Origin: Edaphobacter modestus
Lineage (GTDB): Bacteria; Acidobacteriota; Terriglobia; Terriglobales; Acidobacteriaceae
Assembly: GCF_004217555.1 (NCBI RefSeq)
Contig: NZ_SHKW01000001.1
Location: 496,001-560,000 of the forward strand
Direction of reading: 5' to 3'
DNA length: 64,000 bases
A program made the position numbers and the translations under genes. The notes under the pieces were generated by a model. The model did no database searches. It was given only the letters and a program-made list of their open reading frames with translations, and was not told the DNA's origin. Each line of letters starts with the position of its first letter. Within the stretch, counting starts at the first letter, position 1. Of this stretch, positions 43,177 through 53,400 are shown piece by piece.

Positions 43177-44388
43177 ATGGCTCCAAGCACCACACCCTTG
43201 CAGCGCTTCACGCGAGTCAGTGGGTATCACCTGACGGAACGTGCGACTGCCCATCAAATCAAACTCATCGAAATCCCTGCGGCGGTTGAGGGAAACGTCA
43301 CGGAAGGTACCCTGAAGACGCGACTAGGTTCCGCGGCCATACTGCTCCTGGTCACGCTGTACCTTTCGCTATCTGGTTGTCATCAGGGGACAAACCAAGA
43401 CGTTGAGGCGAAGATCTCGTTCACTCAAGTGCCGCAATGGAATCCCGGAGATCAGAATCAGCAAGACATTATTGAAGGGACGGTGAGCGGGGCACGAGAA
43501 GGACAGCGGCTGGTCATCTATTCCAGGTCCGGGGGATTATGGTGGTTGCAGCCCTTGCTGACCGCTCCTTTTACGGCGATTTTGCCGGACCAGGTCTGGC
43601 GGAACGAAACACATCTCGGCACGGAATATGCAGTTCTGCTCGTAGATTCTTCCTTCCACCCAGCAGCAATCTTGAGTCAGCTGCCGGAGCGTGGACAGGG
43701 CATTGCCGCAGTCGCAGCTACCCGTGGGCAGGAGAAATCGTCATCCTATTTCGTCGATTTTAGCGGCTTCACGTGGCGGGTCCGGTGGAAACCGAGCGAC
43801 CGCGGGGGCACCAGCAATCCCTACAATCCCAGCAATGTCTATACGGACCAGGCGGGGGCGCTTCATCTTCAGATTGTTCAGCGAGATCAGCATTGGACGT
43901 GCTCCGAGGTGAACCTGACGCGCAGCCTAGGGTATGGAACCTATTCCTTTACTGTCGAAGACATTTCCGGCCTGGAGCCGTCGGTCGTATTCGGGATGTT
44001 CACCTGGGATCATTCGACGGATCGAGAGAACCACCGTGAATTCGACATCAATATTAGCCGTTGGGGCGATCCCAACAGTAAGAATGCGGAGTTTGTCGTC
44101 CAGCCTCCGTTCGTGCCGGTCAACATTTCACGTTTTGTCGCGCCTCCCGGCAAGCTACAGCACACGGTTGAGTGGCGGCCTGGCAAGATCACAATGATGA
44201 CCTCGCGAGTGTCTGGAGCGGCTGGGAACTCTGTGGTATCGCGGCGTGTATTTACATCCGAAGTTCCGACACCCGGTTCTGAATCAGTCCGGATGACCTT
44301 ATATGTTTACTGGAACCCAAACGGCAAGTCGTCGAGCCTTCAGCATGGCGCCGAAGTGGTTGTGGATCGGTTTGAGTTCTTGCCGTAG
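43177..44388 (+). CDS. GH16-like concanavalin-fold lipoprotein, probably non-catalytic
   Basis: A 403-aa protein with a hydrophobic stretch ending in a lipobox-like YLSLSGC at about residues 58-68; the natural start may be the ATG at 43177 or a later codon. The second half resembles a glycoside hydrolase 16 jelly roll: SLGYGTYSFTVEDI … HREFDINISRWGDPNSKNAE … GKLQHTVEWRPGKIT. Where catalytic GH16 enzymes have E-x-D-x-(x)-E, this protein has EFDIN, so the second Glu is replaced and activity is doubtful. It lies 24 bases before the sensor kinase gene on the same strand and may sense or bind a polysaccharide for it. Confidence 0.75.
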   Translation: MAPSTTPLQRFTRVSGYHLTERATAHQIKLIEIPAAVEGNVTEGTLKTRLGSAAILLLVTLYLSLSGCHQGTNQDVEAKISFTQVPQWNPGDQNQQDIIEGTVSGAREGQRLVIYSRSGGLWWLQPLLTAPFTAILPDQVWRNETHLGTEYAVLLVDSSFHPAAILSQLPERGQGIAAVAATRGQEKSSSYFVDFSGFTWRVRWKPSDRGGTSNPYNPSNVYTDQAGALHLQIVQRDQHWTCSEVNLTRSLGYGTYSFTVEDISGLEPSVVFGMFTWDHSTDRENHREFDINISRWGDPNSKNAEFVVQPPFVPVNISRFVAPPGKLQHTVEWRPGKITMMTSRVSGAAGNSVVSRRVFTSEVPTPGSESVRMTLYVYWNPNGKSSSLQHGAEVVVDRFEFLP

Positions 44389-44412
44389 CCCTTTGGAGGT
44401 CTCCGTCGTCCG

Positions 44413-47400
44413 ATGGCCCATTGCCTCTCGTTTGCGTTGTTCCTGCTGTTATCCAGCTCGGTCTTGGCTGCGGTCGGGGACAAGATCATGCCCAGCCACA
44501 GCCACGACATTTGGGATGCAGGGGTAGGTTTTCCGGGCGGGTACGTCTACTCCATCACGCAAACCGCGGATGGATATCTCTGGATCGGCACCAGCAAAGG
44601 GCTGTTCCGGTATGACGGTCTGACTTTTGTGTCTATTCGCGCGAGCGGGTCTAATGCCGCGTTCCCAGTTTTGGGTCTAGTCACAGATTCGGCTGATCAG
44701 ATGTGGGCTGCAGACGACCACACCCAGCTCTTCCGGTACACTGCCGGCCGCCTTGAGGGACCGTTGCCTGACAACGGCAGGCACCAGTCTGTAGCCGCTC
44801 CAACTAACAAAACCAGCGACGGATGGCTGCTGTTTGTCTCTACACTGCAGGGACTGATTGAGTACGAGCGAGGGACAGCTCGTGTCCTGCTGGATCCGAG
44901 CAATACTCCCAACTGGCCCACCGCAGTGGCTCAAACGGCGGACGGCACATTCTGGATTGGCACTCTCGAAATGGGTTTATTCCGCCTCGGCGTAACGCGG
45001 GGCGCCCAGGAAATTCAGCATGTCGCAGGCCTTGAACGTGCAAAGATCAACTGCCTCCTTCCGGTCGGGCCTTCGACATTGTTAATCGGCACAGACAAGG
45101 GACTCATGACCCTTCATAACGGCGAGTTAATTCAGAATGCGAATTCAGAGCTCGGCAATCTTGAGATCCTCACACTGGCGAGAGGGCAGAAAGGCGACGC
45201 GTGGATCGGCACCGACGGCAATCTTTTTAAAGTTCACGCGAAGGATATCCATCCTGACGGAAGAATCGATTCGTTGGATCACTTGGCCGTGCACGGGACG
45301 GTGACCGCACTCTTCGAAGACCGCGAAGGCAACCTGTGGATTGGCGGGCCTGAAATAATTGAGCGCTACCGCGACGGTGGGTTTACCACTTATTTGAGCT
45401 CAGAAGGCTTGCCCTCGAACAATTGCGGAGCGATTTACGTTGACCCTCAGGGACGCGTTTGGTTTGCACCCTGGGATGGCGGATTGTTCCAGCTTTCTCA
45501 GGGCAGGATCAAGCAGATTGAAGTCATGGGGCTGAAGGATGACACGGTTTATTCGATTGCGGGAGGCGCAGAAGATGAAGTGTGGGTGGCTCGGAAGTAC
45601 GGCGGCGTTACTCGCTTCCGGCTTCAAGATGACGCCCTGCAGGCCTCTACCTACACCCGGCGAAGCGGACTCGCCCAGGACGCCGTTGATTCCATCTATC
45701 GAGCGGCGGATGGCACCGTTTGGGCCGGGACCCTTGATGAGGGCCTCAGCCGCTTCGACGGCGCCAAGTGGCGCACCTTCACGTCCAAAGACGGTCTACC
45801 TTCCAACAGAATTTCGGTGATCACCGGGGACGCTGCAGGAACTATCTTTGTAGGTACACCGGATGGTCTCGCTGTACTCAAGAATGACCATTGGGTCGTC
45901 TATACAACACACGACGGACTACCTCCGGGCCCAGTGGAAAGCCTGTTTCTCGATGACGCGAACACGCTTTGGATCGGTACTACAAAGGGCATTTCGTTCC
46001 TCCAGTCCGGCACGGTACACGTACCGATTGGGGCGCCGAACGCGCTATATGGAGAAATTCTCGGCATCGCTGAGAGTAACGGCTGGCTGTGGGTCACGAC
46101 TCGCGATCACGTTGTGCGGGTGAGGTGTGCTGCTTTGCTGAAGCAATCGTTCGGGGAAGGCGATTACCGGGAGTTTGGAACTACGGAAGGCTTGCCGAGT
46201 GCCGAGGGTGTGAAACGCAGCCGGTCGGTTGTTAAAGACAATCGCGGCCGAATTTGGTTCTCGCTGAATCAAGGAATCTCAGTTCTGGAGCCGTCCGCGT
46301 TTGCGGCGCCCGCGTTTCCAGTGACGACTCGCCTGGACGGGATTCTTGTCGATGGAAGGCTTATCCCTTTTGCCAGCCAGATCCGTATTCCTCCTGGTCG
46401 GCACCGCTTGACGTTTCGGTACGCGGGCGTAAACGTGTCGAACCCCGACGGCGTGAGATATCGCTATCGGCTGGACAACGTTGATTCCGAATGGAGCGAG
46501 CCGACTGCGTTGCGGGAAATTGACTATACAAATATTCCTCCGGGCCGATACCGGTTTCAAGTGATGGCTCGTAATCCGGACGGTATCTGGAGCGGGAACG
46601 AAACCACGATGACCTTCGAAGTCGCGGCCGCGTATTGGCAGACCCGCTGGTTCCTTGTATCCTGCGTGGCCGCTTTAGCGATATTGCTCTGGTCCATCTT
46701 CCGACTGCGCGTCCGCAGCATCCACCAGCGTTCGGAGCAACTGGCCTTGGTTAACGCCAAATTGGAGGCGCAAATCGCAGAGCGAAAGCAGGCGGAGGAG
46801 GCGCTGCGGCAGGCGCAGACGGATCTCACACGCGCCAGCCGGGTGAGCAGCATGGGAGAGCTGACTGCCTCGCTAGCGCACGAAATCAATCAACCGATTG
46901 CCGCAGCCGTCACCGACGCCAATACTTGCTTGCGCTGGCTATCCCGCGCTCAACCCGATTTGGAGGAAGCACGCGCGGCTGCGTCAAGGATCGTACAAGA
47001 CGGAAGACGTGCGGGTGACATCATCAACCGAGTCCGCCTGCTCTTCCAAAAGGGGACTCCGCAACGGGAGTTGGTCGATCTAAACGAGATTATTCGAGAG
47101 ATGATCTTTCTCCTGCACAGCGAGGCAACTCAATTCGCCGTGTTCGTTCGGTCGGAACTCGCTGCAGACCTGCCTCAGGTCATGGTAGATCGCGTGCAAC
47201 TGCAACAGGTGTTGATGAACCTCATGATGAACAGCATCGATGCGATGAAGGATATGGATGGGACGCGCGAACTCACCATCCAGTCGCAGCGCGGAGAGAA
47301 TGGTCAGGTACTGATCTCGGTCAGCGATATCGGCGTGGGGCTTCCACCGCAGCAGGCGGACAAGATCTTTAATGCATTCTTTACCACCAAGACTCATGGA

Positions 47401-47571
47401 ACGGGCATGGGACTGCGGATCAGCCGCTCCATTATTGAATCGCACGGGGGGCGCTTGTGGGCTGTCGACAATTCTCCGTGCGGCGCAAGATTTTGTTTCA
47501 CATTACCCAGCAGCGACGAGGCCCCTGAGGAGCAACTCCAGAATCTAGACATTCCTCACGAGGCTCCCTGA
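44413..47571 (+). CDS. Sensor histidine kinase with two-component propeller and Y_Y_Y domains
   Basis: A 1052-aa membrane kinase. Order: signal peptide (LSFALFLLLSSSVLA), two seven-bladed Reg_prop repeats over about residues 30-640 (recurring DGYLWIGTSKGLFRYDG, EDREGNLWIGG, ADGTVWAGTLDEGLSRFDG), Y_Y_Y domain (about 657-727), one transmembrane helix (746-768), a coiled coil (AQIAERKQAEEALRQAQTDL), a HisKA domain with phospho-acceptor His about 823 in SLAHEINQP, and a HATPase with N box LMNLMMNSIDAM, DIGVGLPP and HGTGMGLRISRSI. It has no receiver domain and no response regulator is adjacent. The periplasmic part probably senses a saccharide or its breakdown products. Confidence 0.94.
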   Translation: MAHCLSFALFLLLSSSVLAAVGDKIMPSHSHDIWDAGVGFPGGYVYSITQTADGYLWIGTSKGLFRYDGLTFVSIRASGSNAAFPVLGLVTDSADQMWAADDHTQLFRYTAGRLEGPLPDNGRHQSVAAPTNKTSDGWLLFVSTLQGLIEYERGTARVLLDPSNTPNWPTAVAQTADGTFWIGTLEMGLFRLGVTRGAQEIQHVAGLERAKINCLLPVGPSTLLIGTDKGLMTLHNGELIQNANSELGNLEILTLARGQKGDAWIGTDGNLFKVHAKDIHPDGRIDSLDHLAVHGTVTALFEDREGNLWIGGPEIIERYRDGGFTTYLSSEGLPSNNCGAIYVDPQGRVWFAPWDGGLFQLSQGRIKQIEVMGLKDDTVYSIAGGAEDEVWVARKYGGVTRFRLQDDALQASTYTRRSGLAQDAVDSIYRAADGTVWAGTLDEGLSRFDGAKWRTFTSKDGLPSNRISVITGDAAGTIFVGTPDGLAVLKNDHWVVYTTHDGLPPGPVESLFLDDANTLWIGTTKGISFLQSGTVHVPIGAPNALYGEILGIAESNGWLWVTTRDHVVRVRCAALLKQSFGEGDYREFGTTEGLPSAEGVKRSRSVVKDNRGRIWFSLNQGISVLEPSAFAAPAFPVTTRLDGILVDGRLIPFASQIRIPPGRHRLTFRYAGVNVSNPDGVRYRYRLDNVDSEWSEPTALREIDYTNIPPGRYRFQVMARNPDGIWSGNETTMTFEVAAAYWQTRWFLVSCVAALAILLWSIFRLRVRSIHQRSEQLALVNAKLEAQIAERKQAEEALRQAQTDLTRASRVSSMGELTASLAHEINQPIAAAVTDANTCLRWLSRAQPDLEEARAAASRIVQDGRRAGDIINRVRLLFQKGTPQRELVDLNEIIREMIFLLHSEATQFAVFVRSELAADLPQVMVDRVQLQQVLMNLMMNSIDAMKDMDGTRELTIQSQRGENGQVLISVSDIGVGLPPQQADKIFNAFFTTKTHGTGMGLRISRSIIESHGGRLWAVDNSPCGARFCFTLPSSDEAPEEQLQNLDIPHEAP

Positions 47572-47744
47572 GCACGACGCAGCCGCTTCCCCATCGAAAA
47601 CCTGATAGTCCGCGCGGAATCTGTAGGGTTTTTTGCCAACTTCCGGATCGTCGGCTAACCGCACCTTACTCCCTTGAGCTCGAACCGGACATCGTCCTGA
47701 CCGAACCGCAACCGCGGCACCGCACGCCTTCGGCGTGGATGATA

Positions 47745-48002
47745 CTTTGCACACTAGGTGGCAGCATATCGCTCAGTCGGTCAGCACTCAGGTTCAATCG
47801 GCGATGCAGATCTTCCGGCTTCGCCGCTTGAACAGAAAACTTCTCGTTGAAGCGATTCAGAAACTCCGGCAGAAAGTCGTTGCCAGCCTGTATGTCGCAG
47901 ACGTTATCGAGTCGCAGTTCCTTCACCAAGCGATCCTGCAGGGTGCGGTTCACGCGCTCGACGCGGCCCTTGGCCTGGCTCGAGTTGGCGCAGAGGATCT
48001 CG
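47745..48002 (-). pseudogene. ISNCY-type transposase fragment
   Basis: Reads EILCANSSQAKGRVERVNRT, LQDRLVKELRLDN, NDFLPEFLNRFNEKFSVQA and DLHRRLNLSADRLSDML, the C-terminal catalytic part of ISNCY/IS1202-like transposases (acidic Glu in GRVERVN). It is joined in frame to an ssb start. Confidence 0.8.
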
Positions 48003-48134
48003 TAGTCGCCTTTGTCGTTCTTCCAGCTTTCCTGGGTTGCGATGTTGAGGATGACGTACTCATTGTTGTTTTGAGCGGTTTTGGCTTCTGCGTTCTGTCC
48101 GAGGCGGCCGATGAGGATGACTTTGTTGAACATG
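48003..48134 (-). pseudogene. ssb N-terminal fragment fused to an ISNCY transposase piece
   Basis: From ATG 48134 it reads MFNKVILIGRLGQNAEAKTA, then QNNNEYVILNIATQESWKND and KGDYE. This is the single-stranded DNA-binding protein OB-fold start, in the short form seen on plasmids and mobile elements. After 45 residues the frame passes without a stop into ISNCY sequence, so the DNA-binding fold is incomplete. A purine-rich AACGGAGC leader precedes it. Confidence 0.8.
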
Positions 48135-48506
48135 GTGTTTAGCTCCGTTTCTTTTGGTTTGTCCGCTGTCTGCGGTACATGCTTGCCCAACGGGTGTGCC
48201 GTCGCGACCCACTCCCTCGGCGACTGGACGGGATCTGCGGAAGGGGACCACAGCTTGCCTGGGGGCAGGAGTCCGCACCTCTTGAGAGGCGCGCAGCGGA
48301 TTCTGGGAAGGAGAGCGTGCGTCCGAAGGGCGGGGGTGTCTTGAGCGCGGCACGCTGAACGCAGATAGAAAGGCAAACCGGAAGGGAGCCGCACTGTTCG
48401 ACGGCTTTCCCTCATGACGCGAGTAGCAAAAGCCAGCTCAGAGTCCAAAGAGCCGTCACTGACGCGCAGGAAGGAAGAACATAAGGGAGAATCGCGACAT
48501 CGATGC

Positions 48507-48754
48507 TCATCGCTCGGCCCATCTCCTCGCCTTCTCCATGGTTCTCCGGATGTAGGCAGCTCGCTTGGAAGGGCTGGGATCGCGGGAGAGGTAATCGTCT
48601 TCAAGGGCACATCCGATCCGGTCCTCGGTCATACCATTGGCAAAAGCGGCGACACAGAAAGCGATGTCGGCGGCGGCGGGGCGGTCCTGGTACTTGGTTG
48701 AGCTTCGGAATCGCTCAAGAGATAGGTTCGATAACCTCGGTCCCCTTCGGGGAG
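48507..48754 (-). pseudogene. C-terminal fragment of a plasmid/phage-type DNA primase
   Basis: The minus strand reads DRPAAADIAFCVAAFANGMT, then EDRIGCALEDDYLSR and RAAYIRRTMEKARRW. This looks like the helical end of RepB-/TraC-like primase proteins (…sraDlAFc…lA.G.s…I…L………k..Yi.rTl.KA). Its upstream side is cut exactly by the IS6 element at 48755. Confidence 0.55.
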
Positions 48755-49571
48755 GGCTCTGTTGCATTAACCCGGACTGCTCAGGTTCGAAGCGGGCTGG
48801 GACGGTAGGATGAGTCATGTTCAAGCGTCGGCGCTTTCCGGTTGAGATCATCCTGCTTTGTGTTCGTTGGTACTGCAAATACGGAATCAGCTACCGGGAC
48901 CTTGTGGAGATGATGCGGGAGCGCGGCGTGGAAGTAGCCCCCTCAACGATCCTGCGCTGAGTACATCGCTATGCACCTGAGCTGGAGAAGCGGGTGCGCT
49001 GGTATCAAGGCTATCGGGCCACGTCCTGGCGCGTCGACGAGACGTATGTGAAGGTTGGTGGCCGGTGGAAGTACTTGTTTCGGGCAGTCGACAAACATGG
49101 CCGACTGATCGACATCATGTTGGCAGATCGCCGCAACACTCGGGCAGCTTGTCGTTTCCTGGGCAAAGCATTGACGACCATGCGCCATTGGCCACCTTCA
49201 TCAATCACTACCGACCAACTCGGCTCCTATCGGAAAGCGATCCTCCGGCTACAGCAGGAGGACAAGCTATCGGCAGACACAAAACATCGAACCTGCAAAT
49301 ACCTGAACAACATCATCGAAGCCGACCATGGCGCACTCAAGCGAGTCATTCGTCCTACCCGAGGCTTTCAAACGATTAAGACGGCGGCCGCTACGATCAA
49401 GGGCTTTGAAGTGATGAGTATGATCCGTCGAGGGCATTGCCTCACATGTAAGCCGCAGGTCAAAGATGAGATTCGCTTCGTAAACAAGCTCTTCGACACA
49501 TTCCCTGTCGCAGCCTGAGAGAGAAAAGTAGCCAGACAAACTGCGGCCAGGCAAGTTAATGCAACAGAGCC
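48755..49571 (+). mobile_element. IS6-family insertion sequence (817 bp)
   Basis: Inverted ends GGCTCTGTTGCATTAAC and, reversed, GTTAATGCAACAGAGCC bound one transposase gene. The eight bases outside the two ends differ (TCGGGGAG and ATTCGCCT), so there is no target duplication. Left is a primase tail, right a WD40 fragment. Confidence 0.92.
48817..49518 (+). pseudogene. IS6-family transposase with one nonsense codon
   Basis: From ATG 48817 it reads MFKRRRFPVEIILLCVRWYC and YRDLVEMMRERGVEVAPSTI, then TGA at codon 48 (48958-48960) where relatives have Trp (LRWVHRY). The rest is continuous to 49518 with Asp in WRVDETYVKVGG, Asp in ITTDQLGSY and Glu in NNIIEADHGALKRV. A single base change would restore a full 233-aa DDE transposase. 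Confidence 0.93.
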
Positions 49572-49573
49572 AT

Positions 49574-49800
49574 TCGCCTGATGGCCGCTCCCTTTATGCC
49601 GGTAGCCAAGACGACACGGTCAGAGAATGGGACGTTGCGACCGGACGTTAGCTACGAAGGCTGGGCTTGGATGCGCCAGTCCTTGGGCTCGCCGTGTCCA
49701 ACGACCAGAAAACCTTAGTCGTCAGAACTGCCGATTCTCATCTTCGGGTGTACTCCACGTCGAACTTCCAGCTGCTGACCGACATTCAGAGTTCGAGCTT
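49574..49800 (+). pseudogene. WD40-repeat relic
   Basis: Reads SPDGRSLYAGSQDDTVREWD and VATGR, then an in-frame TAG, then LRRLGLDAPVLGLAVSNDQK, TLVVRTADSHLRVYST. These are one and a half WD40 blades in a single frame with a stop between. The upstream part was removed at the IS6 end. Confidence 0.72.
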
Positions 49801-49950
49801 ATACGCGGCCTGCACTTGCTCCGGTACTGGTCGTGTCAGCACGTTCTCTCTCCTCCACTCCGCGCTATGACTGCGGTCAAGAGAACAAACCGAAGAGGTT
49901 TGTCTTCTCTCGCCCGTTCTGCAGGGGCGGAGGAGTTTGGTCGCGCTACT

Positions 49951-50118
49951 CGTAGGCACGATTTGCGCCGGACTTGCGCTAAGCTCTGCCGGAAAGCAGG
50001 CGGAGACATCGAACAGATCAAATTTCTGCTTGGCCACTCTTCGATCCAGACGACCGAGAGGTATCTGGGGTCTGAGCAGGAGATTCAGTTTGCGGTGAAT
50101 GACAATCTTGGATTGTGA
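49951..50118 (+). pseudogene. Integrase C-terminal relic
   Basis: Reads RHDLRRTCAKLCRKAGGDIE, QIKFLLGHSSIQTTERYLGS and EQEIQFAVNDNLGL, the last 55 residues of a tyrosine recombinase including the HxxR, GH and Tyr motifs. It is very like the end of the broken integrase at 35000-35955 but is not preceded by an integrase body. Confidence 0.85.
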
Positions 50119-50436
50119 GGATTCGGCTATGAGCTTCAGATAGGAGCTACAGCATGCCGGGAGACCAAAGGCAGAATTCTGGCGTGGCTTGTTGGTCCCA
50201 TGATCGTGTGCTTTCAAGGGGACTCAGCAGGTTTTGAGCGGGTGAAACGCTGCCTTAACAGAGACACGTTCACAAACAAAAGCTGAGAAGAAATTCATCG
50301 AAATAGGTGTTGACCGGCGAGGGCTGTTGTGGTCTAGTCCTTCACACAGGCCTATCCCGACGCCCTGGGTCGCGACCGTGGTTTGCGCATTATGCTGAGT
50401 TGTTTCCCTTTATCCGGGAGAAATGTGTGAACTGCG
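50119..50436. other. Leader of the giant gene cluster, no gene seen
   Basis: About 320 bases that must contain the promoter of the cluster. TTGACC at about 50309 with TAGTCC about 20 bases on is a weak sigma-70-like candidate. A GGGAGAAA stretch (50418) is rather far from the ATG at 50437. Nothing else recognised. Confidence 0.35.
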
Positions 50437-53400
50437 ATGCCGTTCGAGCTCTCACTGGTAGATCTGGTCTCACCCTATGTTTTGCAGGGCGACACCTTCG
50501 GTGCCTGGCACGCCGTGCTGGGTATCCTGCGCGTGGCAGAGCACGAGATTGCCGCGGATGAAAACGGCATCACGATCCGCGGCACGGTTGAATTCGAAGG
50601 CAACCTGACAGTTGATCCCAGCAACATGTCATTGGCTTTCAACAACACCGAGAACCATCCAGAAAATGACGCTTCCCGCCGCGATCCATGGATCGATGTG
50701 CGCGACGCCAGGCTCGATTTTCAACTGGTGGTGCCGCGGACTGCTTCGCAAAAAGTGTCAACGGCCGTAAATACCATTGGGGCGAACGCCGCGTTTGCTA
50801 ATACGGCGAAGGTGCTGATCGCGTACGACACCATTCCAAACGATGCGCCGCCTTCAGACTATCCAACGACTGAATTCGTTCTGGACCTGTTGCTGACCAG
50901 CGTTGTGCTGCGACCGCCTTTCCTGCGCGGCGCCAAGCGCGAGGCGAGTGGCCAACTGGTCCCCGATCCGCAAAACGACAAGGTAAAGTTCACGCTGCCT
51001 CGGCTAAAGTTCCGGCTGGCGCAGGGATCTTCGAACACCGATCCGCTGAACGCGACACTGCTCTCTGCAGGAGCCAGCGGACTGGATGATCCGGGCGACA
51101 TTGCTGTCGCTGAACTGATCAAGATGGACCCGCCCTATGCCTTTATCGGGCCATCGCAGATGGTGGGCTTTGGCTTTCGTTCGGGGACGCTGGATCTTTC
51201 CGACCAATCGACGCCACCTGACGTGCTGTCACAGTTTGGTTTTGACGAGTCGTGGACGGGCCTGTACCTACCGGAGATTCGGCTGTTCATCGCACCGCAT
51301 GGCGCGCGCGACTTCGCCGTGGATGCGGGAGTGGAGAACCTGCTGATTGGCATCGGCGCATCGTCCGGCATTACTGGCGATTTTTCGCTGCAGGTGCTGG
51401 ACCAGGGGGCGGGGCCGCTGAAGATGGGTGCCCGGTTTTATGACGGCGATCAGCGTGGGTACGGCATTGTTAAGACATCCGATACGACGGCAACCGTGCA
51501 GTTGCCAGCCCAGTCCCGGATAGTCGCCGATGTCGAAGGCGGCCGCACACCGATGACGGTCACCATCAAAGTGGGGGCGGATACGCCGGTGGCAGGCCGT
51601 GAAGCCGATGTCGATCTTTCGATCAACGCCACGCAGACTATCGTCATTGCCGCCGTGGACAGCAGCTCGCCCGTCCGCTCGGCCACCTTTACGATCACGG
51701 CCAGCCGGCGACCCGCACCAGTCTCGTTGCCTGGCACCACATCCCTGGGACCAACACCCGCAGCGCAGCTTACCGGGACCTCCACCGTTCAGGGAACGTC
51801 GCCCGTGCAGCAGCCGCGGCTGAGCATCGTTTCAGAGACCGCGAACAGCGTGACCGTGGGATTGAATGTGGCTCCCGGCAGGGCCGCACTGACGGCGTGG
51901 ACACTGAACGGAGTAGCAGCCGGGACAAGCGCAACGCTGGTGGTTGACCTGCCCGCCGGCGGACCGGACGCAGGCATAACTGCGACGTTACCCGGCGAAA
52001 GTGGCGTGACGCAGTTCGAAAGTTTTTACCGTTTTGACAAGCCGCCGTATAGCGAAAACAATCGAGTTCTGACACCGCCGGAGATAGCAGCGTTTGCGCT
52101 GATCCCCGACAACACGCACTCCACCAAGGCGTCGGATGAGGGCACGACATCGAACTGGCTGGGCGGCAGTGACGTGCGCACGGCCCTGCTGCCGGTGCTA
52201 CAGGGTCTGCCCGATAACACAGCCATTCAGATCGATGGCTTCGCCAGTTATGAAGGTCCGCCTCCGCCCGCGGTTGATCTGACCAAGCGGGCGTATAACG
52301 ACGCTCTTGCAAGCCGCCGGGCTGCCGGGGTGCGCGCGATCATCGAGAGCCTGATCGCCGAACCGGCGAACAATCTGCAGGCTAAGAATTTCTCGCTGTC
52401 CGATGCGTCCAACATGACCAACTGGACGAACCAGGGCTTTCCTGCGGTGGAGACTCGTCGCATCTGGTGGAAGGCTGTGGCCAGTTGGCCGGCCGCGAAC
52501 ACGCCCGGATCGGTGTCCCTGGGCACGCTGCATCGCGACCCGCAAAGCAGTTCTACTACACCTGGAACGGTGCTGGATCCGCCACCTCCACCGAACGAGC
52601 AGCCTGCACCACCGCCGCGCTGGTTCCGGCAGATGGGCGCAAAGGTGCGCATCGTTCGCAACCAGTTTGTTGCGTGCGAGGTCACTGCCAAGATCGACAT
52701 TCAGACGGCCGCGGAAGACCGGTTGCAGGCAGGCATGCCGAGTGGGAACTCCGGTACGCTGCCGCAGGGCCAGCCGTTGGGAGCGAATCCGGCGGACGGC
52801 TTGATTGATTTCCGCCTCGTGATTCAGATTGACGACGCGACGGACACCGTGTCCGTGATCGGCTACTACGGTGCGGACCCGGCGGATGTGGATGGGCTGT
52901 TCCTGTGGGGTACGCGGCCAGGTCAGCCACCCGCTGCGGACCCCGGTTTCGGCCTGAACTTCTTCGGCACCACTATCGTCTTTATGCCGCTGATCTCCGC
53001 GGGAGTGGGTGCGGTCGCCAACGATGGCGCCCTTGCAGAACTGGGCATGACGGCGGCGATGCTGGCGATCCCGGCAACGCTTGCAGGTCTTGCCGAGGTG
53101 GGCAGCAGTCCCGTCAAGCTCCTTTGCGAACGAGTGACATGGTTCGGTGGTGAAGTCCAGTTCCGCGTGAGGCCGTCGGGCGTGGAGGCGGTGATCCTGT
53201 TCGACATGGAAGCGGCCCTGAGCCTGGATGTTTCCATCGGCGGCAAGACGCTGCTGAAGATCGACCGCAGCGCACCGCTGGCGGTCCGCTACAAGGCCGT
53301 GGGTATACGCATCGGGGACGATCCGGATCAGCCGAAGTTCCAGTTTCGGCCTATTTTCGACGCTTCAAAGGGCTACACCATCGATGTTTCCAAACCCGGA

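Noticed and set aside
48958..48960. TGA in the IS6 transposase read as selenocysteine or recoding
   Set aside because: Relatives have Trp (TGG) at this place and no recoding element is visible; a plain nonsense mutation is simpler.
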